Assembly (NCBI GenBank): GCA_030844895.1
Contig: CM061223.1
Span: 14,333,994 to 14,397,993 of the forward strand
DNA length: 64,000 nucleotides
Source: Ambrosia x helenae
Lineage: Eukaryota > Streptophyta > Magnoliopsida > Asterales > Asteraceae
Reading direction: 5' to 3'
Positions 45,101-56,991 of this stretch are shown piece after piece. The notes beneath the pieces were generated by a model that had not been told where the DNA came from, did not search any database, and saw only the letters and a list, made by a program, of their open reading frames with translations. The position numbers and the translations under genes are program-made. The stretch's first letter is position 1; each line of letters opens with the position of its first letter.

Positions 45101-47309
45101 TGCAGGGAAGACAACATTAGCCCGGGCTATTTTTGATAAACTATCCATTACTTTTGAAGGTAAAAGCTTTGTTGAGAATGTGAGGGAAAAAACCTCTAAG
45201 TTCGGTTTGGAGAAGTTGCAAGAGAAAGTCCTTCGAGATGTATTAAAGGATAAACACATTAGTGTACAAGATGTTCATGACGGGAAAATATTAATGAAAA
45301 AGAGGTTGCGTAGTACAAAAGTTCTTGTTGTTCTCGATGATGTTGACTGTGAAGAGCAGCTTGAGGGATTAGCTGGTGATGTTGACTGGTTCAAGCCGGG
45401 AAGCAGAATTATAATTACAACTAGAGATGAGCAGGTGCTTAACATATACACAGTGAAATGGATCCATTATGTCAACATGTTACCCACGGAGGACGCAATT
45501 CGCCTCTTTAGTAGGCATGCATTTAAGAAAAATATTCCAACTCAAGAGTATGAAAGGCAATCACACGAAGTTGTACGTTATGCTGCTGGTCTCCCCTTAA
45601 CAATAAAAGTTTTGGGTTCATTTCTCTATGGTAAAAATGAGTCTGAATGGAGTGATGCACTAGCCAGACTAGAAACAATTCCATTGAAGAAAACTCTTGA
45701 AGTATTGAAACTAAGTTACGAAAGCCTTGAGGATGATTACAAGAATATATTCCTAGACGTGGCATGCTTCCTCAGAGATTGGGAAGAAGATGATGCAATA
45801 CGAATGCTTGAAAACTATGGATGTCATGCTAGAAATGCTTTAAAAGTTCTTGAGAAAAAATCTCTATTAACTTTAAATAAAAGTTATGGTTCATTCATAC
45901 AAATGCATGACCATTTAATAGAACTGGGCCAGTATATTGTACGTGGTGAGCATCTAGATGAGCCCAATAGACATAGCCGATTATGGATTCAAAAAGAAAT
46001 CGAACATGTCCTGGCTGATAACTCGGTAAGAATCCATTTTATTAATAAGTTGGAGGTGAACCTCACAAATTTTTCATCGGTTATAACACAACTTACTTTT
46101 ATCGTTGTTATTGAATTACAGGGTAGTGAAGCAACAAGATGTATAATTCTAAAAGTCAGTCATGGCATTAATTTGAAAGGTCTTGAAAACATGAAAAAAC
46201 TTAGATGCCTTATTGCGAACCGTGGAGTGCTTTCAAATGACCTTGTGAACCACCCGTGGTATCATGTTGGAATGTTACGGAAATATGACAAAGATCACTG
46301 TTTTTTTCCAAACTCGTTACGATATCTGTATTGGGCCGGATACCCTCATTGGCGTTTACCTAAAACATTTGACGCAAATAACCTTGTTACACTTGCAATG
46401 CCTGATAGCAAAATCAAACAACTTTGGGAAGGGGAAAAGGTAATATGGTTGATCGATTGTTTTGTATGATTTGTTTTAATGTTGTGTGTATATCTATTGG
46501 CTAGTTATCGCACCAACATATATTTACTTTATTCTTTTTGGTTCTCTTTTCATCTTTTATAATAGGTTATGAAGAAGCTCAGATTTCTTGATTTGTACAG
46601 TTCGAAGTTAAGGAGGCTTGATCTGGGGCTGACACCGAATCTTGAGTGGTTAAACCTTTGTAATTGTCGTAAATTGATAAAACTTGAGGTGCATGGTGGA
46701 TGTCTAAAAAGCCTTCTCTATTTAAGCCTTACTAAATCTGGCATCAAGGAATTGCCAGAGGAGATTGGCCAAATGGAATGTTTAGAATACCTTGATTTAA
46801 GATGGCTTAAAGTTAAACATCTCCCTGGTAGCATTTGTATGTTGAAACATCTCAAAACCCTATATCTTGGAGCATGTAAGCTTCTTGAGAAGTTACCTGA
46901 GGATGTTGGGCAATTAGAATCTTTGGAGATATTACATCTAGGATATTGCAGGAATTTAAGAGAAATCCCCAACAGCATTTGTATGTTGAAACATCTCAAA
47001 ACCCTACATCTTTATGAATGTAAATATCTTGAGAAGTTACCTGAGGATGTTGGGCAATTAGAATCTTTGGAGATATTAAATCTAAAAGATTGCATTGAGT
47101 TAAGAGAAATCCCCAGAAGCATTTGTAACTTGAAATGTCTTAAAGAGTTGAACCTTAGGCATTGTAAGAGGGTTAGAAGGCTGCCTGAGGAAGTAGGAAA
47201 TTTAAAACGTTTACAAGTCTTAAATGTTTGTGGCATAACTGACCTTCCACAGAGCATTTCTTTATTGGAAGATTTGACAATTTATGCAGATTATGATATG
47301 AAGTTATAG
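42157..47309 (+). CDS. TIR-NBS-LRR immune receptor, four exons (882 aa)
   Basis: Exons inferred: 42157-42641, 44924-46025, 46122-46439, 46566-47309 (2649 nt with stop). The TIR domain (about 13-160) starts YDVFLSFSGEDTR and keeps the catalytic Glu of CLNEL (E89). The NB-ARC has P-loop GMGGAGKTT (218-226, K224), kinase-2 VLVVLDDVD, RNBS-B GSRIIITTRD, GLPL and MHD (489-491). LRRs run from about 530 to the end. Family role: intracellular effector sensing and TIR NADase signalling. Intron 1 (2.3 kb) carries two DNA transposons. Intron 2 (96 bp) is in frame and stop-free, so its retention would only add 32 residues. A chromovirus at 47294 replaces the last codons: the ancestral stop is at 52639-52641, and the present stop lies inside the LTR. 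The gene is otherwise intact. Confidence 0.88.
42682..43690. mobile_element. PIF/Harbinger-derived element in TNL intron 1
   Basis: A TAA TSD (42679-42681 and 43691-43693) brackets imperfect GC-rich inverted ends GGGGGGCGGGGCGCC / GGGCGCCCTTGCACCC. On the minus strand about 43330-43210 reads MTRWTSEEEIALVICYKDA, a Myb/SANT-like start typical of the Harbinger ORF1 DNA-binding protein, then the frame decays. No DDE transposase. A deletion derivative. Confidence 0.7.
43716..44792. mobile_element. Mutator-type long-TIR element in TNL intron 1
   Basis: Inverted ends of about 200 bp start GAGTAAATTGCTCGAATAG / GAGAAAATTGCTCGAATGG and contain GTCCCTGTGGTTTGCAC. The 9-bp TSD attgttaaa is exact (43707-43715 and 44793-44801). 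Between the arms lie a (CCA)n-rich stretch and a CT-rich stretch. The 176-codon minus frame here is compositional. No transposase domain. Confidence 0.88.
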
Positions 47310-47520
47310 TAAAAAGGGGCTGATTGTGTCAATGTAATAATAGTTCAAGGGTCAATTGTGTCAATATTATATGACAGGTTGTTATGTGATTAGTTTGGGC
47401 GAGAAAATTCGTTGTATGTACTACCGGCTATATAAGCCTATTAGTGTGTGATAATAATAATCATCAGATTAGTTGGCCAATTTCTCTCTGTGTTCTCTCT
47501 TTCTAATTTGATCCTTATCA
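47294..47520 (+). repeat. 5' LTR of the Reina element (227 bp)
   Basis: TGATATGAAG...CCTTATCA, with a TATA box TATATAA at 47429-47435. Its first bases extend the TNL frame by a few codons to a TAG at 47307-47309. Confidence 0.93.
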
Positions 47521-47521
47521 T

Positions 47522-47533
47522 TGGTATCAGAGC
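47522..47533 (+). other. Primer-binding site (initiator Met-tRNA) of the Reina element
   Basis: TGGTATCAGAGC one base after the 5' LTR, a perfect match to the usual site. Confidence 0.9.
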
Positions 47534-47928
47534 CAGCTGTCCTCGGCTGTCTGATCACCATAACCGCTCTCAACAACCTCCATTCATCACCATTTTCAAC
47601 CACCTTTAACCGCCATTTCTGTCACAATTAACCATCATAACCTACCATTATCCTTTAACACTCATCAATCCATCTAACCTCTTCCTTATTCCTTCGATTG
47701 ATCTGGTTATTACTTGGATTTTCCGATCAAATTATGATTACCTGCAACTCTCTGTTCTTGACGATTTTTTTCTTCAATCCAGCGTTCTTTCACTAACAAG
47801 CTTAATATTGATCAATTTGTGATCAATATATTCTATTGATTAGATCAACTCGTGATCTAGCAATTCTATTGGATCGATTGTTCGAGATTTGTCCAATTCT
47901 TACATCATTCTTTTGAAATCCTCTGTTC

Positions 47929-50451
47929 TTGAATTTTTCTTTGATTCCTGTCATCATGACTACTCGCAGCAGATCTGAGGCGGAGAAATCTGCATTAGAA
48001 AAGACAGTGGATGAACATGCAGTTTCTTTGTTAAAAATCGATGCCTTCATGCAAAAATCTGAATCCACCATTGCTAGCCTCAATGCTAGTGTTCAAGCAT
48101 TATTGTCTAAGATGAGTTCTACCAGTAGTGGTGATTCTCATGGTACTGTCAACACAAACTTGACTCCTGTGACCAGAAATGATAAACTCCACAGGATAGG
48201 GAAAATTGATTTTCCAAAGTTTGATGGTTCTGATGTGGAAGATTGGTTGTATAGATGTGAACACTTCTTTAGTGTGGATGAAACACCTGATAACTTCAAG
48301 GTGAGGTATGCAGCCATCCATTTGGAAGGCAAGGCAGTTAAATGGCATCAAAGTTTCTTGAAGACTAAGAAGGTACCAATATCTGAGATTGTATGGTCTG
48401 AATATTCTGAAGCAATTTTAAATAGATTCTCTGATGAACTATTTGAAGATGCTATGGGCACTTTAACTTCTATGGTTCAGACTGGACCATTAGAGGAATT
48501 TTGTGATGCTTTTGATGCATGCCTGCTCAAGGTGTCTATTCCTGAGCCCTATGCTGTTAGCATCTTCCTTCAGGCCATAAAACCTGAAATTGGAGGTCCA
48601 GTCAAAATGTTTAAGCCTACTAACATGAAGGATGCTTTCTATCTGGCCAAGATTCAAAATCATACTAATAAGTGTTTAACTTCACAACCATCCCATTCCA
48701 GGTATACATCTAACCAGTACAAATCCTCTAATACCTCTGTCAAACCTCCTGCAAATGTGTCACATCTACCCTTGTTACCTGCTCCACCTACTAACAAGAA
48801 GTTCACTAACACAAAGAAACTGACTAGTAAGGAGATGGAAATTAAAAGGTCTAAGGGTGAGTGTTTCTGGTGTACTGAAAAATTCACCCCTGGTCACAAA
48901 TGTCCCAATAAACAATTGTTTGTCTTAGAAGTGGTGGGGTTTGATGATGACAATGAAAAGATTGAAGTCATTGAACCTTTGGACCAACAAGACTGGCCAG
49001 ATCCCCACATCTCTATTCATGCTCTCACTGGTATGAAATCATTCTCTACAATGATTGTCATAGGCACAATTGGTAATGTTCAACTGAGGATTCTGGTAGA
49101 TTCAGGATCTACACACAACTTTTTGAACAAAAAGTTGGCTCTCAAGTTGAAATGCTTGATTAAAGCTATTGAGAATATGACAGTTGGGGTAGCCAATGGG
49201 ACTAAGATTGAATGTGCTAGTTATTGTCCCAATTTTCAGTGGAGTATGCAGAACTTATGGTTTACTACTGATGTGTTGGTGATACCCCTAGACAACTATG
49301 ACATGGTCTTAGGTGTTCAGTGGTTGTTAACGTTGGGAGAAATAGTGTGGAATTTTGTGGACCTAACAATGCAGTTCACAATTGGGAACACTCAATGCAA
49401 GCTTAAAGGGGTGAATAGCAATGAGTTGACTTTGTGTTCTGCTGACACAATGCACACCTTACTGAATAATGAAAATAAGGTGGTGGAAGCTCATTTGTTC
49501 AGTTTGCAACTGCAACAATTCACTGCTGAATTCCAACATGGCACCAAGGTTGCAGAAGTGTCATCAAATGAGGGCTTAGAAGCTTTATTACAAGAGTATG
49601 AAGATGTTTTCCAAACTCCTGTGACTCTTCCACCTAAGAGAGAGCATGATCACAGAATCATCTTGAAGGACGAGTCTCAAATCATTAATCTCAAGCCTTA
49701 CAGATATCAATCTTCTCAAAAAGACATCATTGAGAAACTTACAAAGGAACTTATCGAGTCAGGAGTGGTAAGAGGCAGTACCAGCCCGTTTGCAGCTCCT
49801 GTGGTGTTGGTCAAAAAGAAGGACAACACATGGAGATTTTGCATTGACTATAGAAGACTCAATGAGGCAACAGTCAAAAACAGCTATCCTATACCCTTGG
49901 TGGAAGACTTATTTGATGAATTGGGTCAGGCTGCAGTGTTCTCCAAATTGGACCTTAGAGCAGGATATCATCAGATAAGGATGTGTGAAGAAGACATTCC
50001 TAAAACAGCCTTTAGAACACATGAAGGCTTGTTTGAGTTTGTGGTCATGCCATTTGGTTTGACAAATGCCCCTGCCACATTTCAATCATTGATGAATTCA
50101 GTCTTTAAAGACTTTATGAGGAAGTTTGTGTTAGTCTTTTTTGATGATATCCTAGTGTACAGCACTTCATGGGATATGCATATAAGGCATTTGCAGCAAG
50201 TGCTACAAGTACTGAGGAGCAACCAATTATTTGCAAAAAGGTCCAAATGTTCTTTTGGTGGAACTTCTGTTGAATACCTAGGCCACATTATCTCTTGTCA
50301 TGGTGTTTCAACTGACCCAAAGAAATTGGAAGCTATAGAACAATGGCCTGTCCCTACTAATGTCAAGCAATTAAGGGGTTTTTTTGGGACTTACAGGTTA
50401 TTACAGGAGGTTTATCAAGTCTTATGGGTTGTTAGCCAGGCCCTTGACTAA
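47929..50451 (+). pseudogene. Reina Gag-protease-RT (frame ends early by a T-run shift)
   Basis: The 840-codon frame includes Gag (retrotrans_gag type, about 80-230), a zinc-knuckle-like CFWCTEKFTPGHKC at about 312, protease DSGS (D391) and RT with WRFCIDYRRLN, LDLRAGYHQI and FDD (739-740). Right after LRGF the frame changes in a run of seven T's at 50379-50385, so translation ends at 50451 in the wrong frame. The next 380-codon piece starts in the correct frame at 50384. The long reading frame itself is otherwise clean. Confidence 0.9.
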
Positions 50452-52371
50452 TTTACTGAAGAAAGACTCTTTCTGTTGGGATGAATCAGCTACTATAGCT
50501 TTCAACCAACTTAAAGCAGCCTTAGTTTCACCTCCAGTATTAGCCTTACCAGACTTTTCCTTATCCTTTGTGGTGGAAACAGATGCATCAGGAAAAGGGA
50601 TTGGGGCTGTGTTAATGCAGAAAGGTCATCCCATAGCCTTCATTAGCAAGGCCTTATCTGCAAGACAACAGTCTCTGTCAGTGTATGAAAGGGAGCTCTT
50701 GGCCATAATTTTTGCTGTCAAGTACTGGCATCACTACTTATCAGTAGGACACTTTATTATAAGAACTGATCAGAAATCATTAAAGCATTTGCTAGAACAA
50801 AAGGTCACTACTCCTTTGCAGCATACATGGCTCTCAAAGCTTATGGGCTATGACTTTGAGATACAGTACAAGCAGGGTAAGGATAACAATGTAGCTGATG
50901 CTTTATCAAGAGTCCAAAATCCAACCTTGATGAACTTGACTATCAGTACTTTTGACAGCAGTATTTGGGATAGGGTTCATTCTTCCTGGACTAACGATGA
51001 TAGGTTGGTCAAAATCATGGAAGACTTACAGGCAGGCCATTCTCACCCTAAGTATGTTTGGAAAAATGAGGCTTTATACAGAAAAAATAAAGTAGTGGTG
51101 GGAAAGGATGAACAGCTGCAAAAAGACATTATTGCCCTTTGTCATGATGGACCAATTGGAGGGCATTCTGGGGTGCATGCTACCACTCAAAGGGTGAGAC
51201 TATTCTTTTATTGGAAGGGGCTTCACAAGCAGATCAGAAATTTTGTGAGAGATTGTACCATATGTCAAAAAGCTAAGTATGAAACTGTGGCTTCTCCTGG
51301 CCTTTTGCAACCCTTACCTGTTCCTAATCATATTTTTTCTGACTTATCAATGGATTTCATTGGAGGTTTACCTAAGTCACAAGGTAAGGAAGTGATTCTA
51401 GTGGTGGTGGACAGACTGACTAAGTACAGTCATTTCATCCCTTTAACACACCCCTACACAGCTGCACAGGTGGCTCAGCTTTTTCTTGATCATTTTTTAA
51501 ACTGCATGGGTGGCCAGAGACTATAGTATCAGACAGAGATCCTGTGTTTGTGAGTCAATTTTGGAGAGAATTTACAGCCTTACAAGGGGTGCAGCTTGCC
51601 TTATCTACTGCTCATCACCCTCAGTCTGATGGCCAAACTGAGGTTGTGAATAGGTGCCTTGAAACCTATCTCAGATGTATGGTGATGGACAGACCAGCTG
51701 CATGGGTCAAATGGTTACCATTAGCTGAATTTTGGTATAATACCAATTTTCACAATTCCTTGGGAATTACTCCTTTTCAAGCTGTATATGGTTATCCACC
51801 TCCCTTGTTTGTCCCTTACATTCCAAAAGATGTTAGAACTGCTGCTGTGGATGAGATCATGTGTGATAGAGAACAGACAATACAACTATTAAGGCACTCA
51901 CTGTTGAGAGCCCAAAACAGAATGAAACAACATGCTGACCAACACAGGAGTGAGAGGGAATTTTCAATAGGGGACAGAGTCTATGTGAAACTACATCCCT
52001 ATGGCCAAACATCTTTGAGAACCTCTCATTTCAATAAACTGGGCCCTAAATACTTTGGTCCTTTTCTGGTTATTGAGAAGATAGGTTCAGTGGCTTATAA
52101 ACTGGATTTACCTGATGATGCACAGGTCCACCCAGTCTTTCATGTGTCATTGCTAAAGAAAGCTCGTGGAGATGTGGTTCAGACTACTCCTTTACCTAAG
52201 GGACCAAGGTTTTTGTTCAAGCCTCTGCAAGTGCTGGAAAGAAAGATGGTTAAGAGGGGAAATAGAGCTTCAGCAGCTGTTCTGGTGCAGTGGGACAACC
52301 TACCAATTACTGAGGCTACATGGGAAAATGCTGAAGATATGCAGATTAGATTCCCTGATTTCCATTTTTGA
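50384..52371 (+). pseudogene. Reina RNase H-integrase-chromodomain, one further shift
   Basis: 50384-51526 has GYYRRFI, RNase H (ETDASGKGIGAVL, KYWHHYL, NVADALSR), the integrase zinc region (GHSGVHATTQR, CTICQKAK) and the start of the catalytic core (MDFIGGLPK). The frame shifts in a T run at 51493-51498 (one T fewer than expected). It resumes at 51544-52371 with HHPQSDGQTEVVNRCLE and a C-terminal chromodomain-like block (VQWDNLPITEATWE). Chromodomains direct chromoviruses to particular chromatin. Confidence 0.9.
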
Positions 52372-52399
52372 GGACAAAAATGGTTAAGGGAGGGAGTAT

Positions 52400-52626
52400 T
52401 GATATGATGTTATAGTAAAAAGGGGCTGATTGTGTCAATGTAATAATAGTTCAAGGGTCAATTGTGTCAATATTATATGACAGGTTGTTATGTGATTAGT
52501 TTGGGCGGGAAAAGTCGTTGTATGTACTACCGGCTATATAAGCCTATTAGTGTGTGATAATAATAATCATCAGATTAGTTGGCCAATTTCTCTCTGTGTT
52601 CTCTCTTTCTAATTTGATCCTTATCA
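52400..52626 (+). repeat. 3' LTR of the Reina element (227 bp)
   Basis: TGATATGATG...CCTTATCA; TATA box at 52535-52541. Followed by the TSD gatta and then the displaced TNL end codons and stop (52632-52641). Confidence 0.93.
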
Positions 52627-52631
52627 GATTA

Positions 52632-53546
52632 TGATTCTTAGAAGGCTTTACGTTGGAAGAAGAAGAAGAAGAAGTGGGAAAGGGGCAATTGATGGAAAAG
52701 TGAAGCTTCTCATCAAATTCCCTTCTCTTCATCAAATTCTTACCCGATTAACAGGTTCGTATGTTTCTTCACGAATTACAACAAATATTCAGTTTTGATC
52801 ATTCTGTTTCTTTTTTTTTTTTCATTGATTCCTGAATTTGATTGTAGCTGTGTTGCTTTTGAGATTATTTCATTCCATTTTTAGTGTATGAAATTGATTA
52901 GACTAAAGTCACCAAAGGAATGGACCCCTGAATTCTTGATTTCATATATGTTTGTTGTTTTAATAGTTTATATTCAGTCCCAATTTCAGGGTTTCATCAA
53001 TTTTAATTTGGGACATCAACATCTTTGACCTTATATTATATGCCAAAATTTATGTTCCTCCATTGTAGGAATTTTAATAAGATTACTGAATCTGATTCTT
53101 AAGCCAATTTTACTACTCAATTGGCCGGGGATGCTGGGTCAAAAACTCAAGCAACTTAAATTTGTTATACACTTAAATTGGTATTTGATCTTTTATCCAT
53201 CATCTTAGCATACAACAACGTTTGTTCCTTGGTCCTTTTTTGTAGCCTTTTAGTCGTTACGAGCATAGTACACCGGGACGACCTAGGTTTGAAGTAAGCT
53301 TGGGACTGTTGCCTCAACACATTCTGAATTAATGGACATTCAGGAACAACTGAATTCCAGTATTTGCAGGTTTAGTATCTAAAAACTGTTTTAGTTCTCT
53401 TGTTTTAGTTTACAATATATATATTCACACTATTATTTGCATATGAACTGTAGTTTTTATTTGTACCATCTTAGGAAATGATTAATCTTTTGGATGTTGA
53501 CACCGGGCTTGCTCGAATCACTGGTACTTCTGACATTTTGTACATC
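52632..53546 (+). other. Displaced TNL end and 3' flank
   Basis: 52632-52641 completes the ancestral TNL reading frame (last codons and TAG). What follows includes an (AGA)n stretch at about 52655 and AT-rich DNA with possible splice-like sites. No other protein domain was identified before the IQ motif fragment. Confidence 0.5.
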
Positions 53547-53625
53547 CGGTAAACAAAAGATTACTGTTAAGGAAAGGGAAACTGGTGCAGCCATCAAGAT
53601 TCAAACGGCATTTCGGGGATTTCTT
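53547..53625 (+). pseudogene. IQ-motif exon fragment (IQD-like)
   Basis: One frame reads GKQKITVKERETGAA then IKIQTAFRGFL, followed by a GTATGT donor-like site. IQxxxRG is the start of the calmodulin-binding IQ motif, and the break after GFL matches the intron position I expect in IQ67-domain (IQD) genes. No neighbouring IQD exons were found within 1 kb, so this is probably a captured or relic exon. Confidence 0.45.
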
Positions 53626-54897
53626 GTATGTGTTTTCTCCCAAAATTTATGATATTTATAAGAAATTGAAGTACGTCCATCCACATTTAACAAATAAACA
53701 CTCTTTTGACTTTTAAGGTCAAATCATTAACTTTCAAGATCTAAAATAATATGACTTTACCAAGTTTATACAAATTTCAAAAGGCAATTACCATAACCAG
53801 TTTTCATACTACTTTGGAAACAAGTATGCTACAGATATAGGAACAAATGATTACTGAATTGAACTCCAAAATTCAAAAGTTTGACCTGAAAGTCAACACC
53901 TATAGCAATGGTTCTTGCATGCTGTTGTAGGCAAAATGTACTGGTTTGTGGCAAATTACAGCTAGGAGTATCAGTTAGATTTGATACTTCATGTATTTTT
54001 ACTTGAAGATTAAAGCTAGAAGAATAAGTTAGGTTTATGGCAAATTAGTTAGTGTATCAGTTAGATTTGATACTTCATGTTGATATAAATGTATTAGAAT
54101 TAGAATTCAGAACTATAGGATATAGCTCACTGGATTCAATCCTTATTGGTATAAATGTATTAGAATTCACAACTACAGCTCCTAAAGTTGCTTTCTTTAC
54201 ATGGCCTAGTTTATGAACTACATATATCACCACTCACCAGTGTTATAGTTTTGTGCTTGGTAATTGGTATTGTATAATATTAGAGGAGGTATGCTTACTT
54301 TTCTTAAATAGTTGTGGTATCTAGCACTAGCAGTACCTTTTGTTTGACCCAGTTAGTTAACTTTCTGCAGATGAATTAAATTGGAGAAGAGTTTAGAGAA
54401 GACTTGTTTATATGGCACGCCATGTCAATTATGTTTGAATAAAGGCTAAAGATGTTTGTGAGTGAATGTTCATCTAGCTGCCGCATCAACATAATTTCAA
54501 AGAAAAGAGACTAACGGAGCCGGAATCAATGCAAGTTACCTGCGCATAATGTAAGTTTTTATTTCCTTCATAACATATATTTATATGTCTATAGAAACAT
54601 CACAATTGAGCTAGATCATCTACCACTACATGTTTTTTAACTATATATTCATAGTTTTTACCACATTGATGGTGATTTTTACACCCTTTGGCCTTTACTT
54701 ATAAGTGGGCCAATGTTGGTTAGTTCTAGTCTCAAAAGGTCAAATGGATAGAATAGCTTTATAAGCGAAAATGAAAACATGTCAAATGAGAATGGGTCAA
54801 ACAGGCAGATTGCATGTTACCTTGATGGTACTCTTGTATACCTACGATTTCTTTAAATGTCTTATAAAAGAGCTTTATATTATTATTTGACTCCTAA
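53626..54897. other. No recognised gene
   Basis: About 1.3 kb of AT-rich DNA with a local direct repeat (gtatcagttagatttgatacttcatgt at about 53967 and 54053). No coding domain or repeat terminus seen. Confidence 0.45.
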
Positions 54898-55139
54898 CCA
54901 TGAAATCTTTATTTTATATTTCATTGTAATCTTTTTTGTGCTTTGTGTTTCTTGTTTAGGATTCTGTTTTTGGTATTAAAGCAGCCAACGGGGCCGGGAT
55001 GCCAGCTGATGGAATGGCTACTAGAAACCCTGAACAAATGCTACTAGATGCAGGGGCGTCTTTCGTTATCAAGGATTATAACGACCCTATAGTATGGGAA
55101 AATCTACAAGAGAGGGCACAACAAAACTTGTCTCTTTGA
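54898..55139 (+). pseudogene. Orphan last exon of an SGPP copy
   Basis: 54960-55139 matches SGPP exon 5 (41473-41652) in length and sequence, including the TAG acceptor, the DSV start of motif IV and the TGA stop. Homology begins about 60 bp earlier, in intron 4, and continues into the 3' UTR. No exons 1-4 are upstream, so the gene is truncated. One change converts SG to FG after DSV. Confidence 0.88.
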
Positions 55140-55604
55140 TCCAAGTATATGTTACAAGAAAGTTTGTAGGTTGGTTGTTCACATCGAATAAACATTTCTT
55201 TCGCTAAATTGCATTATTTCTCAAACTATTTCACACATATGATTTCTTTTTTTGAGAATATATGCATACTAGTATTATGCCCGTGCGCTTCGCTGTACAA
55301 ACATAATTCTAAACAAACATGGCGACGTATCGTATCCAAAACTCGGCTAAATTTAAAATTTCTTACTTTAATCGTTAAAGTACGTCTACGTTGTTGCCTT
55401 TCTCTCTCTCATCCATGATCATACTTATCAATTCCATAACTTATGTATCGATATATACAAAAAGAATGTAAGATGATATTATTATAAACCGTACCAATTT
55501 CTCTATTTAGGTGGTTCTATTCAACATATAATAATGCATATTCGATTAATAATCAATAGTACCTTTAGCCTATATAAAATCAAAAAATGTATGAACCACG
55601 CTGC
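55140..55604. other. SGPP-like 3' flank and Helitron-type end
   Basis: The first about 120 bp match the SGPP 3' flank. At 55269 the plus strand reads ctagtattatgcccgtgcgcttcgct, which on the minus strand is a GC hairpin followed by TACTAG and T, i.e. a Helitron 3' end. Its 5' end was not found. Confidence 0.5.
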
Positions 55605-55652
55605 TGATATTCCGTATATCATTTTTAAGGGTAGTCAGTTAATATTTTTAAG

Positions 55653-56252
55653 GGAAATTGCAATTAAATACCTTAAACTATTGCTCGTTGGCCGATATCA
55701 CCCCAAATATCACTTTGACTATCAATATTCTCAACTTTACACTTTGTTTGTTATGTTACCCATTTTCGAATTAGGGGCAAGTTCTGATAATGAGGAAGTT
55801 TTTGCATCTTAGTTTGGGGGCGATATAGCAAACAAAGTGTAAGGGGCTGTTTGGTAGCCTCTTAACGAGGCTCTTAACCATTCAGTGCTGAATGATTCAG
55901 CATTCAGCGCGTTTGTTTCAGCCTCTGAATGGAATGGTTAAGGCTGAATCATTAAGATTTGGGATGTTGATGAACCATTAAGCACTGAATCATTAAGCAC
56001 TGAACTAGGCTAAACCTTAATAAAACTCTCATACCAATGTGGGACAAGAAAACTAACCATTAAGAGGTCCAACTTAATGATTCAGCACTTAACCATACAG
56101 ACCTCTTAACCATTCAGACCTCTTAATGATTCAACACTTAATCAATCAAACAACCCCTAAGACTTGGGAGTATTGGTAATCAAACTCAAAGTGATAGTTA
56201 GGAGTGATATCGGCCAACAGACAATAGTTTAGAGTATTTATATCCAATTTCC
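55653..56252. mobile_element. Long-TIR MITE (copy 2) interrupted by a Tourist MITE
   Basis: Ortholog of 32078-32380, with the same GGAAATTGCAATTAAATACC end. Split at 55842 by the insertion below. Confidence 0.75.
55843..56157. mobile_element. Tourist-like MITE, copy-2 specific (315 bp)
   Basis: Ends GGGGCTGTTTGGT and CAAACAACCCC, with a TAA TSD (55840-55842 and 56158-56160). The homologous site in copy 1, near 32270, has a single TAA. Confidence 0.88.
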
Positions 56253-56285
56253 TTGTTTTCAAAAATTAATTGTAACAAAATTTAA

Positions 56286-56939
56286 GAAAAATATAACTTT
56301 TGTCGGTGCAACTATTTACCAATCGATTTGTCCCAAACTATAAAATCAGATAAAAAAATATCACATTGTTCAAACATCATTAACCAAAACTTATAGTTGA
56401 CGAAGTTAAAAAAAAGGAATAATGGAAATAAATAATCTCAACTATTGACTATTGGCCAATAACAGTCCCAACTACGAAAATTACCAATAGTGGTCCCAAC
56501 TTTCGACATATTGGAATATAATGGACCCAAACTAACGGAGGTCTAACTCCGTTAGTGTGGTGCTCACGTGGCATGCCACGTAGGATGCCACATAGGATGC
56601 CACGTAGGATCATTTTGCCACCTAGGATGCCACGTCGGATGCCACGTAGGATCATTTTGCCATCTAGGATGCCACATCAGCATCACACTAACGGAGTTAG
56701 ACATCCGTTAGTTTGGGTCCATTATATTCCATTACGTCGAAAGTTGGGACCACTATTGGTAATTTTCGTAGTTGAAACTGTTATTGGCCAATAGTTAATA
56801 GTTAGAATTATTTATTTCCATTATTCCAAAAAAAAAATCAAAAAGTTATATCTCGTGTGTATAAATATGTTGAGATCAAATTTTGTTTTTCTTAGTTAAT
56901 TTGATGCATAAGCTATTATTTTTAGAAAAAAAAGTTATC

Positions 56940-56991
<52 letters not shown>

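Larger units (their letters stand above)
47289..52631 (+). mobile_element. Reina-type chromovirus (Ty3/gypsy) inserted at the TNL 3' end
   Basis: The 227-bp LTRs (47294-47520 and 52400-52626) differ at about three positions by eye, and the TSD gatta is exact (47289-47293 and 52627-52631). The element is 5.33 kb. The primer site TGGTATCAGAGC starts at 47522 and the polypurine tract AAGGGAGGGAGTAT ends at 52399. The coding frame has two one-base shifts. Short LTRs, small size and a C-terminal chromodomain fit Reina. It is in the same orientation as the TNL gene. Confidence 0.93.

Noticed and set aside
49790..49978. 62-codon plus frame inside Reina RT
   Set aside because: Out-of-frame shadow of the polyprotein.
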